Notes: generated by a model not told the origin, from the sequence alone. 41,689 bases of DNA from Phycisphaerae bacterium (GCA_030448225.1 JAUJNJ010000075.1:1-41689), one strand, 5' to 3'; shown: positions 1-10,515, counted from the stretch's first letter. Made by a program: numbers and translations.

Positions 1-588
1 ATTGAAGTTGCGGCAACTGTAGATGGCGCCGCCTGGCGCGCCCAATCGAGAGCGGTGTTCTGAACCGCAATCGTCCCGAAAATTGCGACTGCACACAGCA
101 CAACTGTGATCGCCACTGCCGGTGACAGGCCGCTTGTCAGAGTGCCGGCTGTGCCGCGCGGCGATGGCGCAGCGATGGCGGTGCCGTCGGCGTTCACCTG
201 CACAATCGGCGCGGCAGCATCCGGTGTCTTCATATCGGCGGTGTCGCCCGGCGCCCACATTTCGATAACCGGGCGCAAATAATAGTAAGCCGAAATCACC
301 GTGTTCAAGACGCCGACCAGAACCAGGCCCACTAAATTCTGGCGGAAGGCTTCGGTGAAGACGAAGAGCTTGCCGAAAAAGCCGATCGTCGGCGGCACGC
401 CGGCCAGTGAAAACAGGAAAATGGTCAGGGCCGCCGCTGCCAGAGGTTGGCGCGAGGCCAGACCGCGCAACTCTTCTACGCGCATATTGGCATCTTCGCT
501 GTCGAGTTCGTCGGTTTCGGCGCCATCGGCGATCCGGGGAGCGTAATCGTCTTCAACCAATAGCGATTCGCCTCGTTCGCAACTGACG
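1..588 (-). CDS. nuoN: NADH-quinone oxidoreductase subunit N, C-terminal part (partial)
   Basis: NuoN is an antiporter-like membrane subunit of respiratory complex I. About 195 codons read without interruption from near 588 down to base 1 and run off the window. The family signature LTIFLFSLAGVPPTIGFFGK is present, followed by a transmembrane stretch ending in ISAYYYLRPVIEMW. A Pro/Ala/Thr-rich loop and a last hydrophobic segment ending in LDWARQAA follow. No start is visible, and the N-terminal half of the family (about 300 residues) is missing on the right: recognisable sequence stops near AVVSCERGE, beside the palindrome at 588-615. Codons such as TTA, TAT and ATT are common here but rare in the rest of the window, and GC is lower. 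The identity is secure; whether the fragment belongs to the same genome is doubtful. Confidence 0.85.
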
Positions 589-615
589 ACGGCCTCGCCC
601 ACGGGCGAGGCCGTC
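588..615. terminator. Perfect 13-bp hairpin at the end of nuoN homology
   Basis: GACGGCCTCGCCC and its reverse complement face each other across a two-base loop, and a T-rich stretch (TTCGTTTCG) follows on the plus strand. It has the shape of an intrinsic terminator, but no plus-strand gene ends here. It also marks the point where NuoN similarity and AT-ending codon use stop, so it may be a join rather than a functional site. Confidence 0.5.
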
Positions 616-843
616 TTCGTTTCGTGTCGTCCCGATACAACGGGTTGAAGCTCGGCGGGCGCCTCGCCCGCCGCAGTTCTACTGATCGGGTAGCCGTGAG
701 CCGGCTCGGCGACGATGCGTCACGGAGTCACTCCAGGCTTGTCCTCCCCCTCCCGGTACGACGACCGCGGGGAGATTCCGGCGACCGGCCGGAACTGCCG
801 GCCTGCTCCGGAACCACGCCGGTCGAAGGAACGCGTCGCCATC

Positions 844-2046
844 CTAGTAGATGACTCGAAACGATCCGTCCTTCAGCCGGACCACGGCGGGCACGCCCCA
901 GGCGGGGACGCCGGCGGCGCGGCCGGCGGTGTCGGGGAGCCAGCGGCCGGCGGCGTCAAAGGCTTGCCACGCGACCGATCCACCTTTGTTCCAGCCCGTG
1001 CCCTCGGTCCACGCGATGACGCCGCCGCCATCGGGGCCGACCGCCAGTGCGGGATGTTTTCGCCGGCCCGCGGCGCCGGTGTCGGGTGCGGGCTGGCGTG
1101 GCGCGTCGGCGCGGGCGTCGGCGGTGGCGGGCAGCGTGGCCAATCGGACCTGATCTTTCGTCTCCCACGCGGCCAGAAGGTCGTCACCGGCGTTCGCGAT
1201 GGCGGCGGTGCTCATGACGCAGGTGCCCACCTCCCACGGATCGACGGCGGCGACGCGGAACGTCCGGCCGTGGTCAGCCGAGGCCAGCAGGTGGATGTCG
1301 CGGTGGACGTGCGCGGTGGCCGACCGGTAGACGACGAACACGCGGCCGCCGTCGGCGGCACCGACCCGTATGCCGCAGCAGGCGCAGGTGCCGGTCGGCG
1401 CGGGCAGGGCGGCGGATTCCTCGTCGAAGGTCTTGCCGTCGTCGCGCGAGCGGGCGACCCACACCTGTCTGCTTTCCTCGCCCTCCGTACCCGCCGGCGG
1501 CGCGTGCCACGCGACGTAGACGTTCCCCTCGCCGTCGGCCGCGATCGACCCGCCGCCGTCGAGTCCGGTGTGCCGCCGGACGATGTTCCGCTGCGGCTCG
1601 AACCCATCGCCCGCGTCGCTGATCCGGGCGTAGAGCATCGGCGTCTGCTTGCCGGCCGCGCGGGGCTCGGCCGCGTCGGATCCCATCCACGCGACGTGAA
1701 CCCGATCGTCGCGCCCGATGGCGAGGTGCGGCCCGCGGACCGATCCCACGATCACGACGCTGCCGGGATGACTGTTGACGCGGACCGGGTCGGAGAACGT
1801 CCGCAGGTCGTCGTCGGAACGAACGTAGAACGCGTCGCCGTGCAAAGGATCGCCGCGGAAATAAATGAGGTGGACGCGCCCCCGGCTATCGACCTGCGCC
1901 TGCGGGTGGATGCCGCCGTGCGGCACCCGAACCGTCTCCACCGCGACTGCACCTGTCGCGAACGACCGGCCGGGCGTGACGAGAACCGCCGCGAGACAGC
2001 ACACGGCGGATAACGTAAACAGGTGTTGGCGAAGCGGGTGATGCAT
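844..2046 (-). CDS. Secreted Asp-box (BNR) sialidase-like beta-propeller protein
   Basis: Predicted exported protein of 400 residues with an intact frame. The ATG at 2046 is preferred because GGGAGAGG lies just upstream and the first residues form a signal peptide (MHHPLRQHLFTLSAVCCLAA, then a cleavable stretch to RSFA); an in-frame start at 2199 would add about 50 residues before it. Asp-box-type motifs (SxDxGxTF) appear as SRDDGKTF and SADHGRTF, with a weaker SDDDLRTF, as in sialidase or neuraminidase beta-propellers. Repeated motifs such as HLIYF, VHVAWMG and VYVAWHAP fit successive blades. A CACCG cysteine cluster sits mid-protein. I do not see a full sialidase catalytic set (Arg triad, FRIP), so enzyme activity is not supported; it may bind or cleave surface glycans. 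It is divergent from the desaturase gene to its right. Confidence 0.75.
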   Translation of the reverse strand: MHHPLRQHLFTLSAVCCLAAVLVTPGRSFATGAVAVETVRVPHGGIHPQAQVDSRGRVHLIYFRGDPLHGDAFYVRSDDDLRTFSDPVRVNSHPGSVVIVGSVRGPHLAIGRDDRVHVAWMGSDAAEPRAAGKQTPMLYARISDAGDGFEPQRNIVRRHTGLDGGGSIAADGEGNVYVAWHAPPAGTEGEESRQVWVARSRDDGKTFDEESAALPAPTGTCACCGIRVGAADGGRVFVVYRSATAHVHRDIHLLASADHGRTFRVAAVDPWEVGTCVMSTAAIANAGDDLLAAWETKDQVRLATLPATADARADAPRQPAPDTGAAGRRKHPALAVGPDGGGVIAWTEGTGWNKGGSVAWQAFDAAGRWLPDTAGRAAGVPAWGVPAVVRLKDGSFRVIY

Positions 2047-2645
2047 TTCCTCTCCCGGTCGATGCAGTTCTCGTCGTTCTAAACCGTGTCCCCGCGTCGA
2101 ATTGTCGTTCCTCCACATGATCTTTGTCAGCGGGGAATCGGCCGATCCCGTCTTGCCGCGCGTCGTTCGAGCCAGCCCCCACGCGGGTAGCGGCCGCACA
2201 AACGCGTCTTTACGGTCAGAACGCGGGGTCGGCTAAGGCCTCGCATCATCGGGGATACCGGTTCGCCCCATCGCGGCACGAACGTTGCCATGCGCGACGT
2301 GACGGGAACACTCCTCGCCCGATTGCCGCCGTGCAGACGGTTGTTCCGTTCGTTGTGTCTTGGTCGCGTCGTCGCGCGAGGCGAGCAATCGATGCGCGGC
2401 GCGACGCCATGCGGGCGCCGTGTCGGTAGGATGCCCGGCGAACGCCCTTCGACGCCATCGCCGCGGGTGTTTTCGGACGCGGCCCACGTTTAAACGGCAC
2501 CGCCGGCGACCATACCGGGCCGGGCGGCGTACTATACGTGCCGGTCGTCGGCGTGGCGCAGGGCCCGCCGGGAACGACGGTCCATTTTCGTGCCTGTGTG
2601 TGCGACACGATTACCGCCCCGCGCAAGGGGGCAGCAAAGGTTCGC
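2047..2645. other. Intergenic region between divergent genes
   Basis: About 600 bases between the start of the minus-strand Asp-box protein and the plus-strand desaturase. Overlapping reading frames exist on both strands but show low-complexity Arg/Ala-rich translations and no domain. It must hold the promoters of both genes; an AT-richer patch (GTACTATACGTG) near 2530 is a possible minus-10 region, but no convincing minus-35 is visible. Confidence 0.4.
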
Positions 2646-3624
2646 GTGACTCGATCATCTGACGTGACGATTTCCCAGGACGCCGAACTCGTGGCAGTCG
2701 AGGAGGGCGACGACCACGACCACGACCCCGCGCACGAGCCGATGTCGTTCGCCGTCCGCTTCGTGAACCTGCTCGCGGTCGTCGTGCCGTTCGCCGGCCT
2801 CGTCGCCGCCGTCGCCATGCTCTGGGGCGAGGGGTTCAACTGGGTCCACCTCGGGCTGATGCTCGGGATGTACCTGCTGACGGTGCTCGGCATCACGGTC
2901 GGCTTCCACCGCCTCTTCACGCACCGCGCCTTCGAGACGAACCGGGCCGTGAAGGCGACGCTGGCGATCCTCGGCTCGATGGCCGTCCAGGGCCCGCTGC
3001 TGAAATGGGTCGCCACGCACCGCCGCCACCACCAGCACTCCGACGACGACCACGACCCGCACTCGCCCCACGCGCACGGCGGCGGGGTGCTCGGCGTGCT
3101 CCGCGGCCTGTGGCACGCCCACGTCGGCACTGGCTCTTCACGCCCGACCCGGCGGGCTGGACGAATACGTCGGCGACCTCTCGAAGGACGGCCTGCTCCG
3201 CAAGATCAACGACCTGTTCGCTCTGGGTCGCCGTCAGCCTGCTCGTGCCGGCGGCGCTTGGAGCAGCATCGTGACGCCGATGTCGTGGAACGACGCGGCT
3301 GCTCGGCTTCATCTGGGGCGGCCTCGCCCGCGTGTTCCTCGTCCACCACGTGACCTGGAGCGTGAACTCGGTCTGCCACATCTGGGGCAGCCGCCCGTTC
3401 CGCAGCAAGGACGAGAGCCGCAACAACTTCCACCTCGTCGGCGTGCTGGCGATGGGCGAGGGTGGCACAGCAGCCACCGCGTTCCCCACCTCCGCCCGCC
3501 ACGGCCTGCGCTTGGTGGCAGATCGACGTCAGCTACTGGGTGATCCGCGCTGGCCGCCGTCGGCCTGGCTTGGAAGGTCCCGCGTGCCCGCACCGCAGGC
3601 GGCGGCGGCGAGCAGAAGGCGTAG
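2646..3624 (+). CDS. Acyl-CoA / fatty-acid delta-9 desaturase (frame broken by indels)
   Basis: Membrane-bound di-iron desaturase that would place a cis double bond in acyl chains. The GTG at 2646 follows AAAGG with a 5-base gap; a second in-frame GTG at 2664 is possible. After an acidic N-terminus (EEGDDHDHDP) come paired membrane segments, histidine box 1 (HRLFTH), box 2 (HRRHHQHSD), WLFTPDPAG after a frame change, further membrane segments, VTWSVNSVCHIWG, and box 3 (WHSSHH) split between two frames. At least five frame changes lie between about 3125 and 3600, yet all three boxes and the family order are kept, so consensus errors are more likely than a dead gene. The assigned stop is in the frame ending GGGGEQKA. 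A terminator follows at 3671. Confidence 0.8.
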
Positions 3625-3670
3625 GGCGACGCCGTACTGGCAGGATTTGTTAGATCGGACTGACAACAGC

Positions 3671-3705
3671 GGGACGCGGCATCATGCGCGTCCGCACTCT
3701 TTTTG
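3671..3705 (+). terminator. Rho-independent terminator after the desaturase
   Basis: GGACGCG and CGCGTCC form a 7-bp stem around an 8-base loop, followed four bases later by TCTTTTTG. It lies 47 bases after the desaturase stop, in the right orientation. Confidence 0.65.
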
Positions 3706-4127
3706 TTGGTATACGTTGTGACCAACGAGCTTGTATTGCTCTACCTGCTCCGAGCAAGGCAGAACCACGACCGCTAGTGAGTCGGTGTTGCCACGACGCA
3801 TTTGGGCACGGGTGGCCGTCCGGTCTCCCCGTACTCGGTCGAGAGCGTTAGAAATACTTCGGAACTGCAAGGCATGTCATGCCGAAGCCCCAGCGAGGGA
3901 TCTCAGGATCACGAGAACCGCTCGATCACCCGAGATGGGTCGCTGCGGCAGGGATGACGAGCTTGCGGTGAGATGGGGTTCTGGAAACAGCTTGTCGGGT
4001 GAGGGGCCTCCCGCCGCCGATGGGGCCTACAGCCCGAGCGCGGTGGCGGTGCACCGTCACCTGCGCTTCTCCCCCGAGTACGCGGGAGAGGGAGTGAGCG
4101 ACGCCCTTTAACTGCGGAATCCGCGGT
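3706..4127. other. Intergenic region with diverged dispersed repeats
   Basis: Gap of about 420 bases between two genes that end towards each other. It holds a degenerate member of the repeat family seen at 16580 and 28101 (about 3874-3960, with CAGCGAGGGATCTCAGGATC and GGGTCGCTGCGGCAGGGATG) and a CTCTCCC-type palindrome at 4064-4098 (CTTCTCCCCCGAGTACGCGG, then GAGAGGGAG). The plus-strand frames here show no domain. Confidence 0.4.
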
Positions 4128-6817
4128 TCACTGTTCGTCGAGTTCGAGTTGCTCCACCGGCATCATCTGCGCACGATCTTCGGCGGGATGTAGCCGTCGG
4201 GGAACAGGATCGACATCTCCCGGCCGTGCATCTTGATGATCCGCCCCGCGGGGTCAGGCCAGACGCGGGTGAGCTTCGGCGTTGACGGGATGCAGCTCGT
4301 GAACGTCGCCTCGACCTCGAACGGCTCGGGCTTGTCGGGCGTGGGGCGGATGCAGGCACGCGGCCGGGCTGGTTGAAGAGGTAGAGCGTGCCGTCGCGGC
4401 GCGTGCGCACGAGGTGCACGGCCGGGCCGGCGCCCGTTGGCAATCGGCGGGAGCGGCCAGCTCGTGAGCCGGCCGGCCGGGTCGAGCACGTCGAGCTTCG
4501 TGCGGCCGTCGAAATACTGCGTGCCGTCGTCGGTCACGAGCAGCGGCAGGCCGTCGGTCCCGGCGAACAAGGACGAGGGCGCGGTGGCGGTCGTCGTTGG
4601 CGCACAGTGGCGGATGCGGGCCCGGTGGCGGCGGGGCGGACCGTGCGGCGTCACGCAGGTGGGCACTTCCTCGGGCTTCGTGAAGAGCTTTTCCCTTCTT
4701 CTCGTCGAGCGGCCAACCGTTGGGCTTCAGCGACCAGGTGCCGATCTTGCGGACGGCCGGCCAGTCGTTCTTGTCCCACCCGACAACCTCTGCCTTCGTG
4801 TAGTGCCACACCGGCGGGCGCGGCGTGGGGTCGGGCGGCGTGGGGTCGATGATGAGCGTGGGCTCGCTCCACACAGCGGCCGTCGAAGTGGCCGTCGACG
4901 CCGTGCTGGCGGTGGTCACAGCGTTGGTCGTCGTCGTGGCGTTGTGAGTCGACGTCGCGGCATTCTTGGTCGTCGCGTCGCCGGTAGCCGTCGCGCTTTT
5001 GTCGTCGCGTCACCGGTGGGCGTCGCATCCCCTGGTCGTCTCGCGTCGTCCGCAGCCCGCCATCGCGTCACGGGACGCCATGGCGCTCGGCCGCGGGCGT
5101 CATGCGGAACAGCCATCGGCCGCGGCCGTCGCGGCCGACAGGGTGGAGGTGAACGCGGTCTCGCCCTTGCGGAGCAGCAGGGCGAAGCCGTTGCCGACGA
5201 ACCGCCGCGGGCCGCGCGGGTCGCTGTCGACGGCCAGTCGCCGCCGACCCAGTGGATCTTCGACTTGCGCGGGTCGAGGTCGGCGACCATCGTCGGGTCG
5301 AGCAGGTAGGCCGACGGGCCGGGGCGCGTCGATCCAGGCGGGCGTGCGGAACGCGGGCGTCGGGTCGTCGGTCGGGATCGACACGCCCGCCTCGGCGTAG
5401 AACAGCGCGCCCGCCGTCGGCGTGGCGCGCACGAACGGCCCGACAGGCCCTTGCCGAGCAGCGACATGCCGCCGATCGTCGGCGCGACGCGGTTCTTCAG
5501 GAGTTGGCATAGCCGAGCCTGCGCCCTCGGGCGGCTCGTCCTCCATGAGCTTTTCCAGCACCGGCCACACGCCCAGGCCCGTAGCCAGCGAGCTTCGCGA
5601 ACGCGGCCCGCCGCTTCTGCGCGTCCTCGTCGGACAGGTCGCCCACGAGCGCGCGACCTCCTGCTCGTCGATCGCGAGCTTCGCCAGCGTCGCGGTTGAC
5701 GGCTTCACCGCGCCCGGCGCGTCGCCGCGGCGATCGACAACACGCTGCCGTCCGACAGCGGCAGGAACTGCACCGGCTTCTCCGGCCACCCCTACGCCCG
5801 GCCCGAGCCAACGCCCCACGCGCCCGTCGAGAAATCGCACCGCGCGCAGCTGCCGGTCCGGCCGTCGTCCCACGGGATCCACGCGATGAACCCGGCCCAG
5901 TCGAAGATCGCCTGCGGCTCCGCGGCCGGCGCGCGCTGCCTTCGCCCGTCGCGGGGTTACTCGTTGCTGGCCTGCTCGTCGCCGGCTCGCGCGCCCGCCC
6001 GCTCGCCCCGTCGGCGGCGACGTGACGTGTCGCCCGTCGCCACGTCGCCCGTCCCCATCTCGCCCGTCCCCATCTCGCCTGCCGTCGGACCCGTCGCGAG
6101 GCCGTCGCCGGCCGGGTTCCTGCGGACGGGTCGAAGAAATCGTGGTACGCCTCCTTGAACTCCGGCGAGAAGCGCGGGACCGCGACGCCGGTGTCGGTGG
6201 GGACGATCACCTCTTCGTTCCATTCGGTCGCGCTGGTCCCCACCGGTACGCGCGCGTCGGCAGCGGCGTGCGGCCGGCGGCGATGACGACGTCGTACCCG
6301 CCGTCGCGCTGGCGGCAGACGATCTCGAACTGCCAGGGGCCTCTTCCGGCCGGCTGCCAGTGGACGTACGCCACCTCGTCGCGCGCTTCGAGCGTGAGCT
6401 GCCCGTCGCGGCGCGTCTTGGCCGCGAGCGGCCACGGCCTCGACGGGCGGGGCCTCGGGTGCGTGATCCACAGGTCGCGCGCGGCACGAAGGTAGACCGG
6501 CTCGTGCAGCACGGGGAGCGGGCGGCGTCAGGCAGGTTGAGCGGCAGGCCGAGCGGCTGCGTCGCCGCCAGCCGCGGGTACGCGCGCACGACGTCGAGGT
6601 ACCGCGTTGTCGGCGGCTTGGGCTTCGTCGCCGCCGCGACGGCCGCGTCGTCGCAGGGGCGGTCGCCGCCGGAGTTCGTGGAGGCGCCGGCGCGGCCACG
6701 TCCGCGTCGCCGCCGACGCGGCGGCACCACCAGCACCACCGCCACCGCGACGATCAGCAGCGCGACCGCGCGCCGAGCACGACCGCTGTCGACATGGCTC
6801 TGCGTCATCCGACCCAC
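4128..6817 (-). CDS. Large membrane-anchored protein of unknown function (frameshifted)
   Basis: I do not recognise this family. Following continuity across frames gives one protein of roughly 890 residues. It starts near MTQSHVDSG (ATG 6808, or GTG 6817), followed by one hydrophobic anchor (AVALLIVAVAVVLVV) and a basic stretch. Then come a region with LWITHPRP and AYVHWQPAGRGPWQFEIVCR, a segment with VAVPRFSPEFKEAYHDFFDP, and a low-complexity stretch of GEMGTG/GDVATG units (6010-6090). Further on are AGFIAWIPWDDGR, VQFLPLSDGSVLSI, YLLDPTMVADLDPRKSKIHW, LPLLVTDDGTQYFDGRTKLD, DGTLYLFNQPGR and IIKMHGREMSILFPDGYIPP. Repeated 'DG..Y/L..L' stretches suggest propeller-like blades. The stop at 4128 assumes one lost base near 4165; as read, a TGA occurs slightly earlier. 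Likely an exported or periplasmic structural or sensing protein; function unknown. Confidence 0.5.
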
Positions 6818-7749
6818 CCTTTGCTGGGGAACTCACCCGCGACCATCGTAAGAAAATTTCGCGGAAGTCGCGAACGATCTTCGCCCCGCCATGACGGAGA
6901 GCAGCGGCGGGTCCTGCACGATGCCGAGGTCTCGTCGGCGGGAACGCCGGGCCGTGGGGAGACCGGCGGTTGGGGCGGCACCGCGTCGCGGCAATCGGGA
7001 GGCCGGCGTCGGCGGGTCGCGACGAGTCAGAGGACTTCGGCCCGGCGACGGCTCGGCGTGCGGGATGCTGCGTCACGCTCGAGTGCGATCACGTCGACGT
7101 CCACGGCGCGGCCAATCGCCGAACCCCGTTTCTCGGCCGGGCGGGCTGGGCATGCTGACGCGGCGAAACCGCAAGCGCCCGCCACGCCGTTCACGCGACG
7201 ACCAGAACGCCTCCATGTGGGACGACCAGCGACGGCGATCCGCGTCGTGACGAGCCCCTGACGTGGGCCGGCCGCGGGGCGGGGGCCGGCAACGCGGGCG
7301 AAGGCGGGATTAGACTGGAGAGTGCCCGCGAACCTGCGATACTCGCCACGGGGACCCGCCAAGTGATGCCCAGCGTCCGCCGGCCGTGCCCGGCGCGCGT
7401 TCGTCGTCGTCGTCGTCGATCGATCCAGCGGGGGACACGCCATGCACCGCCGGCAGTCCGAAGTCCGAAGAAATGCAGCCCGCGCGCCGCCGCGACGCCG
7501 AGGCGCGTCGCACCGGCGCCGGCGGACCGCCCGCCGCCGACCCCGCCGCCCCGCGACCCCGCCGCCGATCTCGCAGCGCGCGATGGATCCCCCGGCGGCC
7601 GCGGCGCGCCGGCGGTCGCGCCCGGTGCGCGCGCCCGCGCGCCGCAACAAAGGCGCATCGGCCGGGCCGGGCGTGAAGGGCGGCGGCGGCGGCGACGCCC
7701 GCGGCCGCGCGGCGGCGCGCTGCAGCCGCGGCGGCAGCGCCGGTCGTCG
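6818..7749. other. Intergenic / unassigned GC-rich region
   Basis: About 930 bases with no reading frame I can defend. Next to the start of the minus-strand gene is an AT-richer patch (GTAAGAAAATTTCGCG at 6848-6863) that may belong to its promoter. A dispersed repeat lies at 7155-7183. The 7400-7740 part is very GC-rich with CGTCGT and GGCGGC runs; long overlapping frames there give only Arg/Ala/Pro-rich translations. Confidence 0.35.
7155..7183 (+). repeat. 29-base dispersed repeat, copy 1
   Basis: CTGACGCGGCGAAACCGCAA followed by GCGCCCGCC. The reverse complement occurs at 40759-40787 with a single mismatch, 33 kb away in unrelated intergenic sequence. CGGCGAAACCGC includes a partial inverted symmetry. 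Confidence 0.7.
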
Positions 7750-9850
7750 ATGTCGCGGGTGTCGCCGCTCGTGTACGGCCTTTGGCGTTCTTCGGGCTCA
7801 CGTTCGTGGCCCTGGGCGTCCTGGTTCGGCCTGGGGTTTTTGCCCGAGGGGCACCGCCGGCGATGCCGCGGTGGGTGCTCAGCGGCGGGTTCGTCGCGCT
7901 GGCGATGGCGGCGGGGCGGTCGCGTGGTCGGTGCGGCGGCACGGCGGCAGGCCGCCGAGGCGGGCGACCTGGCGGCGCTGGAGGCGCTGCACGACGTGTC
8001 GGCGGCCGTCAGCGGGCATCGGCGACGTCGCCGGCCGCGAGCCGCTGACCCAGCTCTGCGAGGCGACGCGCCTGCTGGGGATGGACCGCAGCGGCATCCT
8101 GCTGCTCGACGCGCGGGGCGAGCGGCTCGAATGCTCGGCGCTTCCGCCGGCGACATGCCGCCCGGCACGCCGCGGTTCTACGCTGGCCGACCTGCCCGCC
8201 TGCGGCCACTGCCTCGGAGCGGGCAGGTGATCTGCATCGGCGACACCCGCCGGCCGGGCCGCCCCCGCCGGGTGCGGCCCCGCGTCGTGCGCCGGCCCGC
8301 CGCGCAACGAGGCGGTCGTCGCGTTCTTCCGCGCGACGTCGCTGATCCTGATCCCGCTCGAGTCGAGCGCGCCGCATCGGCCTGATGACGCTCAGCAGCA
8401 CCGCCGCCCGCCGCTTCGGCGACTTCGACTGCCGCCTCGCCCGGCTGATGGGGTCGCAGGCGGCGGTGATCCTCGCCAACGCGGCTGCTGCGCTGGGCAC
8501 CCACTGCCGATGGCGGCAGGGGGCGGGCGGCGCTCGAGGCGCAAGCAGATGCTCGAGCAGCGCGACGCGATCAGCGGTCCTGCGGGCCGGGACGTTCCAG
8601 GAGTCGATGCAGCGCGTCGTCGAGCTCCGCGCCCCGCCGCGGTCGGCGTCGACCGCGCCGGCATCAGCCTCACGACCCGAGCGAGGACGAGCTCGTGCTC
8701 CTGGCCACGACCGGCGCACCTGCGCGGCACTACGGCCAGCCGAAGGACATGCGCCTGCACGCCGGCCGCGTGCTCGCGAGCGGCGGATGCTCGTCGTCGA
8801 GGACGCGCGGCAGGACCCGCAGGTCAACCCCGCGTTCCGCGCTGACCGCCTGATCCCGGCAGCATCGTCGCCCCTGCTCGCCAGCGGCAGCGACGCCCGC
8901 CGCGGTGCCGCCAGCGGTGCCGCCGGCAGCGACGGCGCGGCCGGCGGCCCGGCGGGGGCGAGCGGCCGATGGGCGTGATGTTCTTCGTGCGGCACCTGCC
9001 CGGGCCGTTCGACGCCGAGCAGCTCGAGCTGATGCGCGTTCGCCGTCCGCACCGCCGGCGTGATCGAGACCGGCCGGCTGCTCGACCAGACGCGGCGCGA
9101 ACGCCGAGGCCAAGTCGATGCTGCTGCGCGCGGCTGAACCACCGCGTGAAGAACAACCTCGCCGGGATCGTCGCCCTGCTCACCGTCGAACAGCCGCCGA
9201 TGCCCGCCCGCCCCGCCGCGTGGCTCGACCGGGCGATCGACCGCATCCGCTCGATGGCCGGCGCGCGACCTGTTCACCGGCGGGGCCGGCACCGTGACCC
9301 TCCCCGACCTCCTCGGCCACGATCGCCTCCTCGCTCCCGCTCACCCGGTCCTCCGGCGTGACCGTGCACCAGGACCTCGGCGGCGCGGCGGACGTGCGGC
9401 TCCGGGACCGACCAGGCGGTCACGCTGGCGATGGTCCTCCAACGAGCTGTGTTACAACGCGATCATCCACGGCCTCGGCGGCCGGCCGGCACGGTCGCCG
9501 TCACCGCCCGACGGCTCGCCGGGCCGCGCGTGCGCGTCGAGGTGACCGACGACGGCGCCGCCGCGCGACTTCGTCGTCGTATCCCGGGCCCTCGTGTCGG
9601 CGAGCGGCCACCACCGTGCCCGGCGACGACGGCGGCTTCGGCGGCGACCGTGACGGCGACGCGGGGTCTTGGCGACGAGTCCCGGTGCGGCCGAGCCGGA
9701 GCCGGCCCGCATCAGGACGGGCTCACGCTCGTCCACGCGCTCGTCACGCGCGACTGCGCGCCGGTTCGCCTTCGGTCCGCGGCCGGGGGCGGGTCGTCGG
9801 CCTCGTTGGAGTTCGATGTGGACTTGGGGGAGACGGCATCGGCAAGGTAG
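7750..9850 (+). CDS. GAF-domain sensor histidine kinase, HisKA_2 type (frameshifted)
   Basis: Sensor kinase of about 700 residues, partner of the next gene. From the ATG at 7750 there are two membrane segments (AFFGLTFVALGVLV and WVLSGGFVALAMAAG), then ALEALHDVSAAVSGIGD leading into a first GAF domain with GMDRSGILLLDARGERLEC. A second GAF has VGVDRAGISLTTR, MLVVEDARQDPQVNPAFR and MGVMFFVRHLPGPFDAEQLE. The HisKA_2 dimerisation/phosphoacceptor region is HRVKNNLAGIVALLTVEQP, where the His is the phosphorylation site. The ATPase domain follows with LNELCYNAIIHGL (N box) and, after frame changes, a C-terminal GGGSSASLEFDVDL. Many one-base indels split it, but all domains are in family order. It ends 11 bases before the response regulator start, so the two form an operon. 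The signal sensed is unknown. Confidence 0.75.
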
Positions 9851-9861
9851 AGACCGTGATC

Positions 9862-10515
9862 ATGAGCGACGCCCCGTCAGCAGGCCCCACCCGCGACGCC
9901 CACGCCGAGCCCCGGCGCGACCGCCGGCGCCGGCTCTCGGGCGGCGGGCGGCGGCGCGTGTTGATCGTCGAGGACGAGACGCTCGTCGGCATGGGCCTGC
10001 GGTCGAACCTCGAGCCTCGGCCACGAGGTCGTCGGCCAGGCCTCCACCGCGATGGAGGCCGTCGCGGCGCTGTTCCGCCTGCACCGGCCCGACATCGTCC
10101 TGATGGACATCCGCCTCGACGGCAGCGACGGCATCAGCTCGCGACCGATCTGCTGAAGGAGGTCGGCGCCGATGATCATCCTCGGCGCTACAGCGACCGC
10201 GAACTGATCGAGCGGGCGAGCGCGACGAGCGTGTTCGGGTACCTGATCAAGCCGGTCAGCGCCGGCAGCCTCGCCGCCCAGATGGAGGTCGCCGTCCGCC
10301 GCTTCGACGAGCAGGAGCGCCCTCGTCCGCGAAGGCCGAACTCGCCGCCACGCTCCGAGACGCGCAAACTCATCGAGCGCCCAGAGGCATCTTCATGCGC
10401 GCCTCAACCTCGACGAGCCCGAGGCCACAAGCGCCCTCCAACGGGCCGAAGCGCGCATGAGCCTCCCCGACCTCGCCAAGCGCATCATCGAATCGAAGAA
10501 CTCCTCGGCGGGTAG
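9862..10515 (+). CDS. ANTAR-domain response regulator (AmiR/NasT/EutV type; frameshifted)
   Basis: Response regulator expected to act on RNA rather than DNA: ANTAR domains bind paired hairpins in leader transcripts and block termination. After a basic, disordered start comes the receiver domain: VLIVEDETLVGMGLRSNLE (acidic pocket), HRPDIVLMDIRLDGSDGI (phospho-Asp in LMD), and ASATSVFGYLIKPVSAGSL (conserved Lys-Pro). The C-terminal ANTAR region reads TRKLIERAKGIFMR, LNLDEPEAH and SLPDLAKRIIESEELLGG once frame changes near 10330-10480 are allowed. The length (217 codons) is normal for the family. It directly follows a HisKA_2 kinase, the same pairing as EutW-EutV. The target transcripts are not identifiable here. 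Confidence 0.8.
   Translation: MSDAPSAGPTRDAHAEPRRDRRRRLSGGGRRRVLIVEDETLVGMGLRSNLEPRPRGRRPGLHRDGGRRGAVPPAPARHRPDGHPPRRQRRHQLATDLLKEVGADDHPRRYSDRELIERASATSVFGYLIKPVSAGSLAAQMEVAVRRFDEQERPRPRRPNSPPRSETRKLIERPEASSCAPQPRRARGHKRPPTGRSAHEPPRPRQAHHRIEELLGG

Noticed and set aside
3731..4111. Possible plus-strand protein after the desaturase
   Set aside because: Translation is unstructured and covers a repeat palindrome; no ribosome site.
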